The position numbers and the translations under genes are program-made. A stretch of 22,728 bases of DNA from a virus: IMG/VR virus record IMGVR_UViG_3300040794_000008, positions 1-22,728 of that record; one strand, written 5' to 3'. Shown in pieces: positions 13,667 through 21,959 of the stretch; positions within the stretch are counted from its first letter, which is position 1; each line of letters begins with the position of its first letter. Under the pieces are notes generated by a model. That model ran no database searches, had not been told where the DNA came from, and worked only from the letters and a program-made list of their open reading frames with translations.

Positions 13667-14421
13667 GAGCTTGTCTCCGTCTTGGTCCGGTCGCTGCCTT
13701 CGGTAAGTAGATAATCGCCAGCTTCAGTTCTGATGAACTCGCCAACGGGGAGCATTTCGAGCCGCAAGTCAATCGTGATTGGTGTATCGGACGACCCAAT
13801 GTTGTTGAACTGCAGGATGGCCGTCGTGATCCCCTCAAGGAGCCCAGACGGGTCCATCGTCACGTCGACCCAGTCCATCGGACCCTGCCCGCTGGTCTTG
13901 CTGACCGTGAACGCAACGCGCTCCGGCGCCTCGGACAGCGACCACGCGCTGGACTGCCCGTCGTCCCACCGACTTTGTAAATAGACACGTGTCGTGATCG
14001 GTTGGGTATCACCAACGTTCGCTTGGACCGTGATATTGGTAGTCGAAGCCCAGGAGCCTGCGTCCGGATTAAGCAGGCCGACCTCGGTCCAGAACATCTC
14101 CCAATCAGCGCCAACACCGGGTTCGCTCTCAGGCACAACGCCGTGATCGGCGTTGGCGATGAAATAGTGGTGCGTGCTGTCCTCGTTGGAGTGGTAGACG
14201 ACGTCGCATTCGGCATACGTGCCAGGCGTTCCAACCCAGTTACCGCGACCAATGAACTCAGGGCATGTAAACTGTGGCGGGCGGGGACCTCCGTCAATGC
14301 TGCCAAGAAAGTTACCAGTGGTATGCGCACAAATACCGCCTCCAATATTCTGCATTAGTGGCCCAGACAAATTACGTCCACGCCAAAAAAGCAATCTATT
14401 TTGCGGTTTGCAACTAACCAT
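13663..14421 (-). CDS. Virion-type protein with possible carbohydrate-binding module
   Basis: A 252-residue product from ATG 14421, which overlaps the upstream stop by 8 bases; an internal ATG 14355 (230 residues) is a real alternative. Residues about 55-112 read GNWVGTPGTYAECDVVYHS, HHYFIANADHGVVPESEP, ADWEMFWTEV. This matches the pattern 'W..G..Y..GDVV.Y....Y.A...H....P......W' seen in CBM5/12-like chitin-binding and related fibre modules. The rest is beta-rich, with VYLQSRWDDGQSSAWSLSEA, then ILQFNNIGSSDTPITIDLRL. It leads the fibre gene set, so I infer a virion protein binding surface glycans. The first about 22 codons are AT-rich, unlike the rest of the gene, because the base-composition boundary falls here. 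Confidence 0.6.
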   Translation of the reverse strand: MVSCKPQNRLLFWRGRNLSGPLMQNIGGGICAHTTGNFLGSIDGGPRPPQFTCPEFIGRGNWVGTPGTYAECDVVYHSNEDSTHHYFIANADHGVVPESEPGVGADWEMFWTEVGLLNPDAGSWASTTNITVQANVGDTQPITTRVYLQSRWDDGQSSAWSLSEAPERVAFTVSKTSGQGPMDWVDVTMDPSGLLEGITTAILQFNNIGSSDTPITIDLRLEMLPVGEFIRTEAGDYLLTEGSDRTKTETSS

Positions 14422-14809
14422 CTGAATTTTGCTCTTTAATTGGCAAAATGCTGCCTTTATCTGGCGACATAGAATCTGGAATCAAATTCTTATTCACGGT
14501 GCGTAACCGCTCCCCAAGTGGTGAGCGTAGCAGCTTAAGCCATGCGGCGGTTGCGATTTGTGGGTCAGTAGACCTTAAATCTGGGTTAGCTTTTACTAAC
14601 TGTTGATAATCTGCAAAAGGTATATTACCGATAGGTAATGACCAACTGCCTTTTCTAGTAACTGCCGCTTTACCGATTACCTTTCTTGACTCTTGATTTT
14701 GTGCGTAATATGGATCTGTATTCTGCACTCTTACATGCCGAAATTCTGATCCGTTATACTCCACATAGTGGACGCCATCCGTGGCTGTTTCTAGAATCCG
14801 TCTAGCCAT
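14414..14809 (-). CDS. Conserved-type hypothetical protein following the capsid gene
   Basis: A 131-residue protein beginning MARRILETATDGVHYVEYNG, with the middle phrase NPDLRSTDPQIATAAWLKLL followed by RSPLGERLRTV. I recall similar small proteins encoded just after the major capsid in other podoviruses, though without a known function. The start lies six bases after the capsid stop with no clear Shine-Dalgarno, so coupling to capsid translation is likely. Its composition is AT-rich like the head module, and it is the last gene before the shift to GC-rich DNA. A head-completion or decoration role is possible. No membrane segment or catalytic motif is present. Confidence 0.65.
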   Translation of the reverse strand: MARRILETATDGVHYVEYNGSEFRHVRVQNTDPYYAQNQESRKVIGKAAVTRKGSWSLPIGNIPFADYQQLVKANPDLRSTDPQIATAAWLKLLRSPLGERLRTVNKNLIPDSMSPDKGSILPIKEQNSDG

Positions 14810-14815
14810 CGTAGC

Positions 14816-15913
14816 TTACGCAGTAACAGCCAAAGTAGGGTCAAGGTCAGAAATGACACCGCTGGCCTTTTCTTGAAGGCAAAGCAGACTAACATCACAA
14901 GACACATACTTATGATCAGAAAGACCTACTTTGGCCAGAGGTTTGGTCATGTAACCTTGCAGCGTAGAGTTGGCCCAATACTCAGGGTCAATTAGCAACA
15001 AATCGCAAGCATCGGCAGACCCGGCACCGCCATCCAAGCTGTCGTACAGCTCGTACTGACGATCAGGTACTAGCTCAAGCGTAATACCAAAGTCAGTAGC
15101 AATGACGTTCACTGAGCCATACGCAGTCAACCCAACGCTGTCACTGCCACTACCTTGCTTTTTGTCACTGCTCAGCGTAGCAATTTGCGCAGAGGCATTA
15201 AACTGCCAAGCGCTATACTTACGAATCATCTTAGGATGACTGATAGCATAGCGAGGATTGCCACCTGCCATGAAAATATCTTCAAGCAGGTCACGTACCA
15301 TTGTGTCACTAAGCGCGCGCTTCGTGCCTGCAACTGGAGCTACAGAAGGATAGCCAGCTTTGTTGACGTTATCCGACATTTCCGGAGCATCAGCGTCTGA
15401 AGCAGCGTTTCGGTTAGTGTATAACCAAGTAGGCGCACCAGGTAACTTACCAGGACCAGTAGTTGCAGCGTTAGCCACAATACCATCACCAACCTGACTA
15501 GCTTGGGGATAAAGCTTGATTGCTTCTTCGTCACGCTTGATCTCTTTCTGGATCATCGCTACCTGAAAGAGCAACTCATCGGCCCGGGCAATAGTGTCTA
15601 CGTTTTGAGCACGCTCAGAAACGTCAACGTTGTCCAGCAAGATCTGGTGGTAGGCACCAAGACGCTTACCTTCATCGCCTTTCTTGCTGGTAACCGGCTG
15701 GCCATCAACAGCAGCATTAGCAATGTTACGTGCGCGTAGTGCACGTTCGGTAAACTCTTTGTAGATATTACTGGCAGAAACATTGCCAATCATATCAATA
15801 AAGGGGCGCTCTACAGGATCAATGTTGTAGAGCTGATCCATAACGTCTTCACTTATGAGACCACCAACCGGAGCGTTACGAAGGTTAATGGCGTCTGTAT
15901 TAGTGCTCGCCAT
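14816..15913 (-). CDS. Major capsid protein (SU10-like, HK97 fold)
   Basis: A 365-residue protein starting at ATG 15913, with GAGGA about 9 bases upstream. The N-terminus MASTNTDAINLRNAPVGGLI, then SEDVMDQLYNIDPVERPFID, is characteristic of the SU10-type major capsid family, which has the HK97 fold. An E-loop-like region covers about 55-110 (TERALRARNIANAAVDGQPV). Peripheral and axial domain strands follow, with YAISHPKMIRKYSAW and LLLIDPEYWANSTLQGYMTKP. It builds the icosahedral head on the scaffold encoded upstream. There is no N-terminal protease or delta domain, consistent with a separate scaffold. GC content is intermediate, higher than in the portal gene, as is common for highly expressed capsid genes. 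Confidence 0.88.
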   Translation of the reverse strand: MASTNTDAINLRNAPVGGLISEDVMDQLYNIDPVERPFIDMIGNVSASNIYKEFTERALRARNIANAAVDGQPVTSKKGDEGKRLGAYHQILLDNVDVSERAQNVDTIARADELLFQVAMIQKEIKRDEEAIKLYPQASQVGDGIVANAATTGPGKLPGAPTWLYTNRNAASDADAPEMSDNVNKAGYPSVAPVAGTKRALSDTMVRDLLEDIFMAGGNPRYAISHPKMIRKYSAWQFNASAQIATLSSDKKQGSGSDSVGLTAYGSVNVIATDFGITLELVPDRQYELYDSLDGGAGSADACDLLLIDPEYWANSTLQGYMTKPLAKVGLSDHKYVSCDVSLLCLQEKASGVISDLDPTLAVTA

Positions 15914-15923
15914 AATTCTATCC

Positions 15924-16568
15924 TCACATTAGGTCAGTTAAAGAGACATCACTCGTATAAAGAGTGCCTTTCATCAAGTTTTCCTTCGCGGTTAATATTT
16001 GCAAGTTCCACGCTACATGGAGCCCACAAACATTCTTACCTGCTAAAGGAATAATATGGTCAACGTGTCTCTCAACCCCTGTCATTACTGTGAGATTCTG
16101 AGCTTGGTCATAAATCTCCAATATGTCCTTATGGCTAACCCACTCGGGTGTCGCTCGTAACTCTTTTGCTCGTCTCCGAGCTGCGGCTGCTGTGTTAAGC
16201 GCCCGACTTCGCTCAGGATTTGCTTCTTCCCAAGCTTTGTTGCACTGCCTAACTTTGTCAGGATTTGCTTTTGCCCATGCTTTTGCCCACGCTTTGTATC
16301 TTTCTGGGTGTTTTTTATACTGAACACGTGCCGCGGCTTTACACTTTTCAGGATGCTTTTCGTAGTGCTTGCGCGATGCAGCTTTTACAGAAGCTTTTCC
16401 TTCTTTTGTTGCACGCTGCTGCTCTTGAATTTCATTTGTACAAGTTTTGCACCTACTGCGAAGCGATACCGTATTAGCCTTTTTATTTTTATATAGACTA
16501 AAGTTATCACGCTCTTTGATCTCACCGCAGCAACTGCATCGCTTAAAGTCTGGGCGAATGTCTCGCAT
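15924..16568 (-). CDS. HNH endonuclease (free-standing, homing-type)
   Basis: A 214-residue protein. The N-terminus has a zinc-ribbon-like pair: Cys11-x2-Cys14 (CSCCG) and Cys40-x2-Cys43 (RCKTC). The middle (about 62-130) has four basic repeats around HPEK, HPER, NPDK and NPER, each followed by KA/RA helices, typical of DNA-contacting linkers in phage HNH enzymes. The nuclease motif lies near 168-200: HVDHIIPLAGKNVCGLH, then NLQILTAKEN. It fits the HNH pattern, with the catalytic His in VDHIIPL and metal ligands in the later Asn and Asn/Lys. It sits between scaffold and capsid, a common site for homing genes. ATG 16568 overlaps the scaffold stop (TAATG), so insertion has preserved coupling. 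It may cut related phage genomes lacking it. Confidence 0.9.
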   Translation of the reverse strand: MRDIRPDFKRCSCCGEIKERDNFSLYKNKKANTVSLRSRCKTCTNEIQEQQRATKEGKASVKAASRKHYEKHPEKCKAAARVQYKKHPERYKAWAKAWAKANPDKVRQCNKAWEEANPERSRALNTAAAARRRAKELRATPEWVSHKDILEIYDQAQNLTVMTGVERHVDHIIPLAGKNVCGLHVAWNLQILTAKENLMKGTLYTSDVSLTDLM

Positions 16569-17602
16569 TACAGTATACCCGCTCGGGTAGCAACTGCACG
16601 GAATGCTGCACGACGGTCTGTTTCACTACGGGTCTCCCGTGCTCGCTTAACCGCTGCTTCTGCTTGCTCAGCTTTTAGCGTACTAGGCTCTGAATGCGCT
16701 CCAGAGACTACTCGCTTAAGTTTACTTGCGCTTACTTTTTTCACTGTTGTTTGCACATCTTTTTGATGCTTATCCCATAGCATTGCTTTATATGCAATAG
16801 CAACCTGCTTTGCGTCAACAAGATTATTAAGCGCTTGCTCTGGAATACCTGTGTTTATTAGGTACTCTCTAAGCTCTGTTTGAACTTTTTGTCTACTGTC
16901 AGGCTTAGCAAATTCTGGAACTAGTTTTTGTAGCTCTTGAAACTGTTGTTGCCGATACTGATTAAAGTATTGTGATTGAATTTGCTGTTGCTCATTTATT
17001 GCTTGTTCATGCTCTGAACGAAGCGAGCCATACAAATTTTGAATCTTTGTAAGTTCAGCTTGAGTGCGAACAAGTCCTTCTGTATCATTAGCGTCTGCTT
17101 GCTTATTCAATAGTTCAGTGAAATGAGCGTACGCTTGTTCTAAACCTGCAACCTGCTGTTGAATTTTTTGAACTTTTTCAGATTGTGGACCAGTAAAATT
17201 GTTTGCAGTTAAAATCTGCTGCTGAATTTGTTGTTCTGCTTGTCTAATTTCAGCTTCTTTTTGCTCTAATGCTTCCCTAGTAGAAGCAATAGCTTGCATA
17301 TTGTCTTTAATTTCAGACCAAGTGTACTCTTTGCCATCAGACGTTTTAAGCTTTAACTTATAAAATTCATCTGGCTCTAGGTTTAGAGCAGCTGGTAAGT
17401 CATTAAAATACTCAATGGCTTCTTCTTTTTCTCCTGCTGTTTCTTTTGTAGTATCAAGCTCTTCTTCGAGCTTTTCAACTTCTTCCTCTGGCTCTTCAAG
17501 TTCTACAATAGGCTCTTCTTCAACAACAGCAGCTTCTTCGATGTTGTCTCCAATCATCTGATCTCGAATACTTTCTAGCTGCGCACGCTGCTCAGGGTTC
17601 AT
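16568..17602 (-). CDS. Scaffolding protein
   Basis: A 344-residue protein from ATG 17602 with AGAGGA upstream. Residues 20-60 are strongly acidic with Glu runs (EEEPIVELEEPEEEVEKLEE). Residues about 65-100 form a small domain (YFNDLPAALNLEPDEFYKLK, TSDGKEYTWSEIKDNM), which is a recognisable pattern in phage scaffolds. About 105-235 is Gln-rich coiled coil. The C-terminal 60 residues are basic (KKVSASKLKRVVSG, RARETRSETDRRAAFRAVAT). This order of acidic head, coiled coil and basic tail is typical of scaffolds that bind the capsid protein by the C-terminus and leave before packaging. It lies between portal and capsid as expected. No protease motif is present. Confidence 0.8.
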   Translation of the reverse strand: MNPEQRAQLESIRDQMIGDNIEEAAVVEEEPIVELEEPEEEVEKLEEELDTTKETAGEKEEAIEYFNDLPAALNLEPDEFYKLKLKTSDGKEYTWSEIKDNMQAIASTREALEQKEAEIRQAEQQIQQQILTANNFTGPQSEKVQKIQQQVAGLEQAYAHFTELLNKQADANDTEGLVRTQAELTKIQNLYGSLRSEHEQAINEQQQIQSQYFNQYRQQQFQELQKLVPEFAKPDSRQKVQTELREYLINTGIPEQALNNLVDAKQVAIAYKAMLWDKHQKDVQTTVKKVSASKLKRVVSGAHSEPSTLKAEQAEAAVKRARETRSETDRRAAFRAVATRAGIL

Positions 17603-17811
17603 TTTAATTCCTCTCGGAGTTTATTCATTATTTCGTGTAAAACACTTAGCTTATCTCTGAGTCTAAGTGCTGCTTCATCGGACATTTCAGGCTGAAATTC
17701 CAAAAACATTTGAGCAGATAAAACATCAGTCAACTCAATAAACACTTCAGGTGTTATTTGGCTTAACTGAGCTTTCACCGCCGGGGACAGGGTCGTTATC
17801 ATACTTTGCAT
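17599..17811 (-). CDS. Small helical protein between portal and scaffold genes
   Basis: A 70-residue reading frame whose stop overlaps the scaffold start (ATGA). It encodes helices rich in Leu and Glu (ITPEVFIELTDVLSAQMF, then DEAALRLRDKLSVLHEIM). The first ATG 17811 runs 65 bases into the portal gene, and codon 4 (17802) and later GTG or ATG codons are alternatives. None has a clear Shine-Dalgarno, so the start is unsettled. Small genes at this position are common in podoviruses. An assembly role is inferred from place only. No cysteines, membrane segment or known motif are seen. Confidence 0.55.
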   Translation of the reverse strand: MQSMITTLSPAVKAQLSQITPEVFIELTDVLSAQMFLEFQPEMSDEAALRLRDKLSVLHEIMNKLREELK

Positions 17812-19771
17812 TCAGTTCAATAAGTTTTAGTCTAAGTTCTTCATATTTAAGCGTTAATTCTTCCATGTCTACTGGTTGCTGCATATTAAGCTCAAGCTGC
17901 TTTATTTCGTTCCGTAGCATTTGAACTGTTGCAGCACTTTGCGCTTTAATTTGCTCAATCTGCGGCAGCAACTGCATGTTCATCATTTGAACTTGCATTT
18001 CCATTTGCTTTTGCTCTTGCATCGCTTGTTGCTTTTGCTGTGCAAGTTGCTGTCCTTGTTGACTTTGTGGGTCAATATAGTATGAGTAGCTATGCGGAAT
18101 CATCAAAGCATTCGCACGCGCAATAAGCAGTCTGTACATTTCTTGTTCTGTTACAAGAGTACTGCCTTGCTGCATAAGCTCTTTTTGCTCTCCAATAAGT
18201 ACGCTATACTGTTGCCCTTGACGTAATCTGTCTCCCATGGTTAAGCCAAGCGCAGTTGTTACATGTGTACGCTGCGGCCATAACTGTGGGGTAGAACAAA
18301 TCCAATTACCCCCTACTTTAGCTTGAGCTTCACCTTGAAAATTTTTGCGAAGATTAGAATGAATCTTGACGTAAATTTGTGCTAAAAGTGTTTCTGCAAG
18401 AGTTTTTGCAACTAGGCTATTAAGCTGCTCCATGGCAGACATAATGCGTTCTAGTCCATGCGCAGTGTCTCCGCCTACTAATATTTCTTCATTTGCTTTA
18501 TCAATGGCAGAGCCGCCACTTTCTTTCCTAGTCTTATCCATAATCCCAAGAAGTTCTGCCACTTCTGCGGGATATCTGTCGCCAGGAAGAGGCACAACAC
18601 CATTTGGCGTAGTGAGGCGCACCCATCCACCAAATACTGAAGTGTTTAAATCATCAATGTTAGCTTGATTACCAACTACACCAAGACGTGATCTTGCTGC
18701 ACGCTCACCTGCTGTTAGCAACTGGCGTAATACTTTAGTTTTTACGTCTGCTACTTGTTTAATTGTGTCGTATAAGCTAACTCCAGCAACTCTATGTGGC
18801 TGGATAAATGGCACACCTACACAATAAGGTTGATAATCAATAGGCTCATCTTCTAGTATTGTAGGAGACGTTTCTAAGTTACCTGCAGCAACAATTCTGC
18901 GTCTTTCTGCAATACCATCATCATCCTCATCAACTTGGAAGTAACAAAAAGCAACACGAACTTTTTTAACTAAATTTGTGTTATCTGTAGTAATTTGATC
19001 TTGCTTATGAGGTACTTGATACGTATTTTCAGCGTAATCTGGCAACGTATCAATAAGTTCTCTAGAGTAGCCTAGCTCAACTAGCTCAGAAGACGTTAAA
19101 ATACGCTCCCGGGCTACAAAACGTGCAGAATCTAAATTAGGCTCTTCGTGATCTCCGTTAAAAAGCAACTCATCTGGAGGAAAAGCTTTGACAACTAACG
19201 ATTGTACTTCAGTTGTCTTTCTAAGTTGTACTTTTTTTATAAAATAACCAGTTTCATCTGCTTCTTCAATATCTACAATATCAATTTGATCATTTGACTG
19301 TTGCTCTAGCATAGAAGTTAAAATTTCTATGTTAGTATCTTCAATAGTTAAATAAGAAACTTCTTGCCGTTTAACAGTCTGAACTTCAACTACACCTAAT
19401 CTACGAAGTAATGAGTCTTTAATTGCAGTAGTTAGCTGGATAAACCCACTATTTTGCTCTAAAAAGATGTTGTTTACAAGTTTAGTTTCAACTTGTGCTT
19501 GCGCTTCGTCACCTGGGCCTTCAGGAACAAAAACAACAGGAGATTCCGAGGCAAAAGCAGGCATAATGTCTGCTAACGTATGCTCTACAGCGTTTGGAAC
19601 GTCTGGAGAAACAATAGACTTAAAATACTCACTAACGTCTTTGTCAATAATGCCAGGTAACTCTCTGTTAAAATAACCTAATGCATCTTCTGTATTTTGA
19701 AGGTAATTATCTTCGTAATAGCTTCTTGCGTTAAGAAGCTCTTTAGCTAACCTTGATTTAATCGTCTGCAT
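17747..19771 (-). CDS. Portal protein
   Basis: A 674-residue protein, the usual size for podovirus portals. The N-terminus is helical (SRLAKELLNARSYYEDNYLQ) and is followed by LGYFNRELPGIIDKDVSEYF, a family-typical segment. The large central alpha/beta part contains VGVPFIQPHRVAGVSLYDTI, a signature near the crown-wing transition in podovirus portals, and the LLTAGERAARSRLG helix. From about residue 567 a Gln/Met-rich helix of almost 90 residues (QQLAQQKQQAMQEQKQMEMQ and onwards) suggests a C-terminal barrel as in P22. It forms the dodecameric DNA gate and docks the terminase encoded one base upstream. The start ATG 19771 lacks a clear Shine-Dalgarno, so coupling to terminase is likely. Base use is strongly AT-rich. 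Confidence 0.88.
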   Translation of the reverse strand: MQTIKSRLAKELLNARSYYEDNYLQNTEDALGYFNRELPGIIDKDVSEYFKSIVSPDVPNAVEHTLADIMPAFASESPVVFVPEGPGDEAQAQVETKLVNNIFLEQNSGFIQLTTAIKDSLLRRLGVVEVQTVKRQEVSYLTIEDTNIEILTSMLEQQSNDQIDIVDIEEADETGYFIKKVQLRKTTEVQSLVVKAFPPDELLFNGDHEEPNLDSARFVARERILTSSELVELGYSRELIDTLPDYAENTYQVPHKQDQITTDNTNLVKKVRVAFCYFQVDEDDDGIAERRRIVAAGNLETSPTILEDEPIDYQPYCVGVPFIQPHRVAGVSLYDTIKQVADVKTKVLRQLLTAGERAARSRLGVVGNQANIDDLNTSVFGGWVRLTTPNGVVPLPGDRYPAEVAELLGIMDKTRKESGGSAIDKANEEILVGGDTAHGLERIMSAMEQLNSLVAKTLAETLLAQIYVKIHSNLRKNFQGEAQAKVGGNWICSTPQLWPQRTHVTTALGLTMGDRLRQGQQYSVLIGEQKELMQQGSTLVTEQEMYRLLIARANALMIPHSYSYYIDPQSQQGQQLAQQKQQAMQEQKQMEMQVQMMNMQLLPQIEQIKAQSAATVQMLRNEIKQLELNMQQPVDMEELTLKYEELRLKLIELNAKYDNDPVPGGESSVKPNNT

Positions 19772-19772
19772 A

Positions 19773-21152
19773 TCAGTGATGATTTGGCTGATTAATAGGA
19801 ATATTCCAATCTTTGGTATATCCTAAAATTTCGTAACTTTCACCAGCACCAACCATTGCGTACTGAACAGCTTCACAAACGTGTGAGTACATTGTTTTAT
19901 CTGGCTTATCATGATAGCGCTCTTCGCCTACTACCATAATACGCTTAAACTTATAGCCGCCGCCCATACCTTTTCTAAGCATTTTGCACTTTGACGAAAT
20001 AATAAATCCAGGCTGCCCTGTAAATGTCATTCGTGTTAGCTTATGTGCAACTGCTTCGCGCCTAATCGAGAAATCATTAGTAGGTGCTGGCTGCGCCGAC
20101 AACCCCAAGGAGTTAAGGATCATAAACGGCGTTGTTTCGTCCGTCTGAGCTGCTTGATCTCCTGCAGGATCACCCCATAACTCTGCATCCATGTGCGCAT
20201 AATCTCTACGTAAGAGTCTACCTAACTCTTCACCAAAGTTTAATGCACCCATTCGCTCAGAAACAAGCTCATCAACAATCCGCCACTGCCCTTGAATATT
20301 TTGACAAAAAGCAGCTGCTGGTGTCAAACCGAAGTCAATACCTATATAAATGGGCTCTTCTCGAACAACAGGAATCTCATAGTCCACCGCATGAACATCA
20401 TCATTATACTCTGGGTAGACTGGATTACCGTCGCTCACAAAGCCATACTTCCCATGCACATAAACATTGATCCATTCTTGGGTTTTACCAGTCTGCATAT
20501 TTTCGTAGTATGTAGCTGGTAAATTTTCTCTGTTTTCAGCACCAGGACCTACTCCAGATGGTTGATGAAACAACTGCCAGTTACTAGGCCGCTTTTCCTC
20601 AAACATCTTGTAAAACCAGTGGTCTACATCCGGTGGGTTAGTATCTAAAATAATACCGTGCCAGTAGTTATTCACTGATTTTCTTGCTGGGTATCTTCCG
20701 ACACGACCCATAAGCATGTCTAGCACTGCTTTTGGTACTTCTCTAGCCTCGTTAATCCAAGCACCAGTCAGCTCAAGTGACAATAGCTTTCTAATATCTT
20801 GCGGGCGATCAAGGGCCCTGAACATTACTTCAAGTTCAACAACACTACCGTCTCCTGGCGCAAACTTGGCAACAAAGTTCATACTTTGCTGATTATACTT
20901 CCCCAAGTCTTGTGGTATCCACTCAAAGAAAGTACGACACGTTGTATCTTTTAACTCAATATACGTATTTCTAATTACGGCCCAGCGGCTTTGCCGAATA
21001 CCTTCACTGCTTAGTGGTTGCCTACATGCCTTACGTAAGATTTCAACACAACAAGCTACAGATTTACCAGATCCAATTGGCCCCAGAAGAGCTCGTACAA
21101 ACTCATCAGACTTATGGAATTGTCTGCATGTGGGTGACGCAACATATTCCAT
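19773..21152 (-). CDS. Terminase large subunit
   Basis: A 459-residue DNA-packaging motor with ATPase and nuclease domains. Walker A is GPIGSGKS (24-31). The Walker B region is LTGAWINEAREVP (129-140) with Glu135 as catalytic acid; the Asn before it (instead of Asp) is usual in this podovirus group. The coupling motif is LDTNPP (169-174). The RNase H-like nuclease is shown by IGIDFG (Asp273), WGDPAG (Asp328) and KPDKTMYSHVCEAVQYAM (Asp418). ATG 21152 overlaps the upstream stop (TAATG), and portal begins one base after its stop. It cuts concatemeric DNA and pumps it through the portal. The packaging strategy (headful, cos or direct terminal repeats) cannot be decided from this alone. Confidence 0.95.
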   Translation of the reverse strand: MEYVASPTCRQFHKSDEFVRALLGPIGSGKSVACCVEILRKACRQPLSSEGIRQSRWAVIRNTYIELKDTTCRTFFEWIPQDLGKYNQQSMNFVAKFAPGDGSVVELEVMFRALDRPQDIRKLLSLELTGAWINEAREVPKAVLDMLMGRVGRYPARKSVNNYWHGIILDTNPPDVDHWFYKMFEEKRPSNWQLFHQPSGVGPGAENRENLPATYYENMQTGKTQEWINVYVHGKYGFVSDGNPVYPEYNDDVHAVDYEIPVVREEPIYIGIDFGLTPAAAFCQNIQGQWRIVDELVSERMGALNFGEELGRLLRRDYAHMDAELWGDPAGDQAAQTDETTPFMILNSLGLSAQPAPTNDFSIRREAVAHKLTRMTFTGQPGFIISSKCKMLRKGMGGGYKFKRIMVVGEERYHDKPDKTMYSHVCEAVQYAMVGAGESYEILGYTKDWNIPINQPNHH

Positions 21153-21913
21153 TACTGCCGCTGTTTCTGTATTAGCTGGTAGATATACTTAGCAGCATTT
21201 GAAAGCGTAAACGGCATACTAGACTCTTGTTCTTCAGCGCTGCGCATACTTGGAGTGTGCAAGTAAGCAGCTTTAAGAAAGTCTGATTTAGACTGAACAT
21301 CTGGGAAAGCTTGAGTGTACCGGGGGTCATCCCAAACCCGAGTACCACTTGGATATGTAGCGTCATGGCCTGCCATAGCAGCCATTGCTTCATTAGGATT
21401 AGTTTGATATCGCTCTGGAAAGTACTCAGAAGGAACTACGCTTTCGTAGTCAAGAGGAGCGACGTCAGGATTGTATTCGATACCAGCAGCACGCTGATTT
21501 CTAGGCGCATGCCCTACCAACTCATGCCCTAAAAGATAACCACCTTTATCAGATGCTAACGTATTCTGATCAAGATAAACAGTGTCGCCTTTGCCAACGT
21601 CTGTGGCTCCGTAGATATACCCACCGCCACCTTGATCATGCCTAGCATCAAGTGTTTGCATAAACCGCTGATCTACTGGATTTAAGTTAACTCTTGGTAA
21701 CCACTCAGTATCTCTTGGGAAGTACAGCTCTGGATATTGTGCAGCAAGAGTGTCTTCATACTGCTTTAGCGTTTCAGCTAATCCGTAGAGTTCAATTGGA
21801 TACTCTTGTGAGCTAACGTCAGGCAAGTCATAGTTATCCACAAAAAATTGCGCCAGCTCAGGTCTGACGCCAAGTTCCTGCAACGCACGAGACTTGTCAA
21901 TCGTAGAAGGCAT
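21152..21913 (-). CDS. Putative metallopeptidase-like protein with HExxxH motif
   Basis: A 253-residue protein encoded between the two terminase genes. The N-terminal 70 residues are helical and acidic with Tyr/Pro patches. Residues 110-135 read TVYLDQNTLASDKGGYLLGH then ELVGH. The His130-Glu131-x3-His135 spacing has one residue more than classical HExxH. A downstream NPNEAMAAMAGH (Glu175) would suit a third metal ligand as in gluzincins. I recall HExxGH variants in large phage polyvalent proteins, so a zinc-dependent hydrolase is plausible but unproven. No signal peptide is present. It could be carried in the virion or act early in morphogenesis. The rest is not recognisable. The 5' end carries a small duplication (see the repeat at 21907-21943). 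Confidence 0.55.
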   Translation of the reverse strand: MPSTIDKSRALQELGVRPELAQFFVDNYDLPDVSSQEYPIELYGLAETLKQYEDTLAAQYPELYFPRDTEWLPRVNLNPVDQRFMQTLDARHDQGGGGYIYGATDVGKGDTVYLDQNTLASDKGGYLLGHELVGHAPRNQRAAGIEYNPDVAPLDYESVVPSEYFPERYQTNPNEAMAAMAGHDATYPSGTRVWDDPRYTQAFPDVQSKSDFLKAAYLHTPSMRSAEEQESSMPFTLSNAAKYIYQLIQKQRQ

Positions 21914-21943
21914 CTTTTACACGCTTTGTGTGAAAGGCATCTT
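21907..21943 (-). repeat. Duplicated start context with seven-codon micro-ORF
   Basis: The 10-base unit aaggcatctt occurs at 21907-21916 and 21934-21943, 27 bases apart. On the minus strand both copies contain an ATG-CCT start. The upstream copy opens MPFTQSV and then TAA (21917-21940); the downstream copy starts the real gene three bases later. The duplicated start could act as a leader ORF or a decoy ribosome site. Confidence 0.6.
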
Positions 21944-21959
21944 CTGGCCTATTGTTGAA

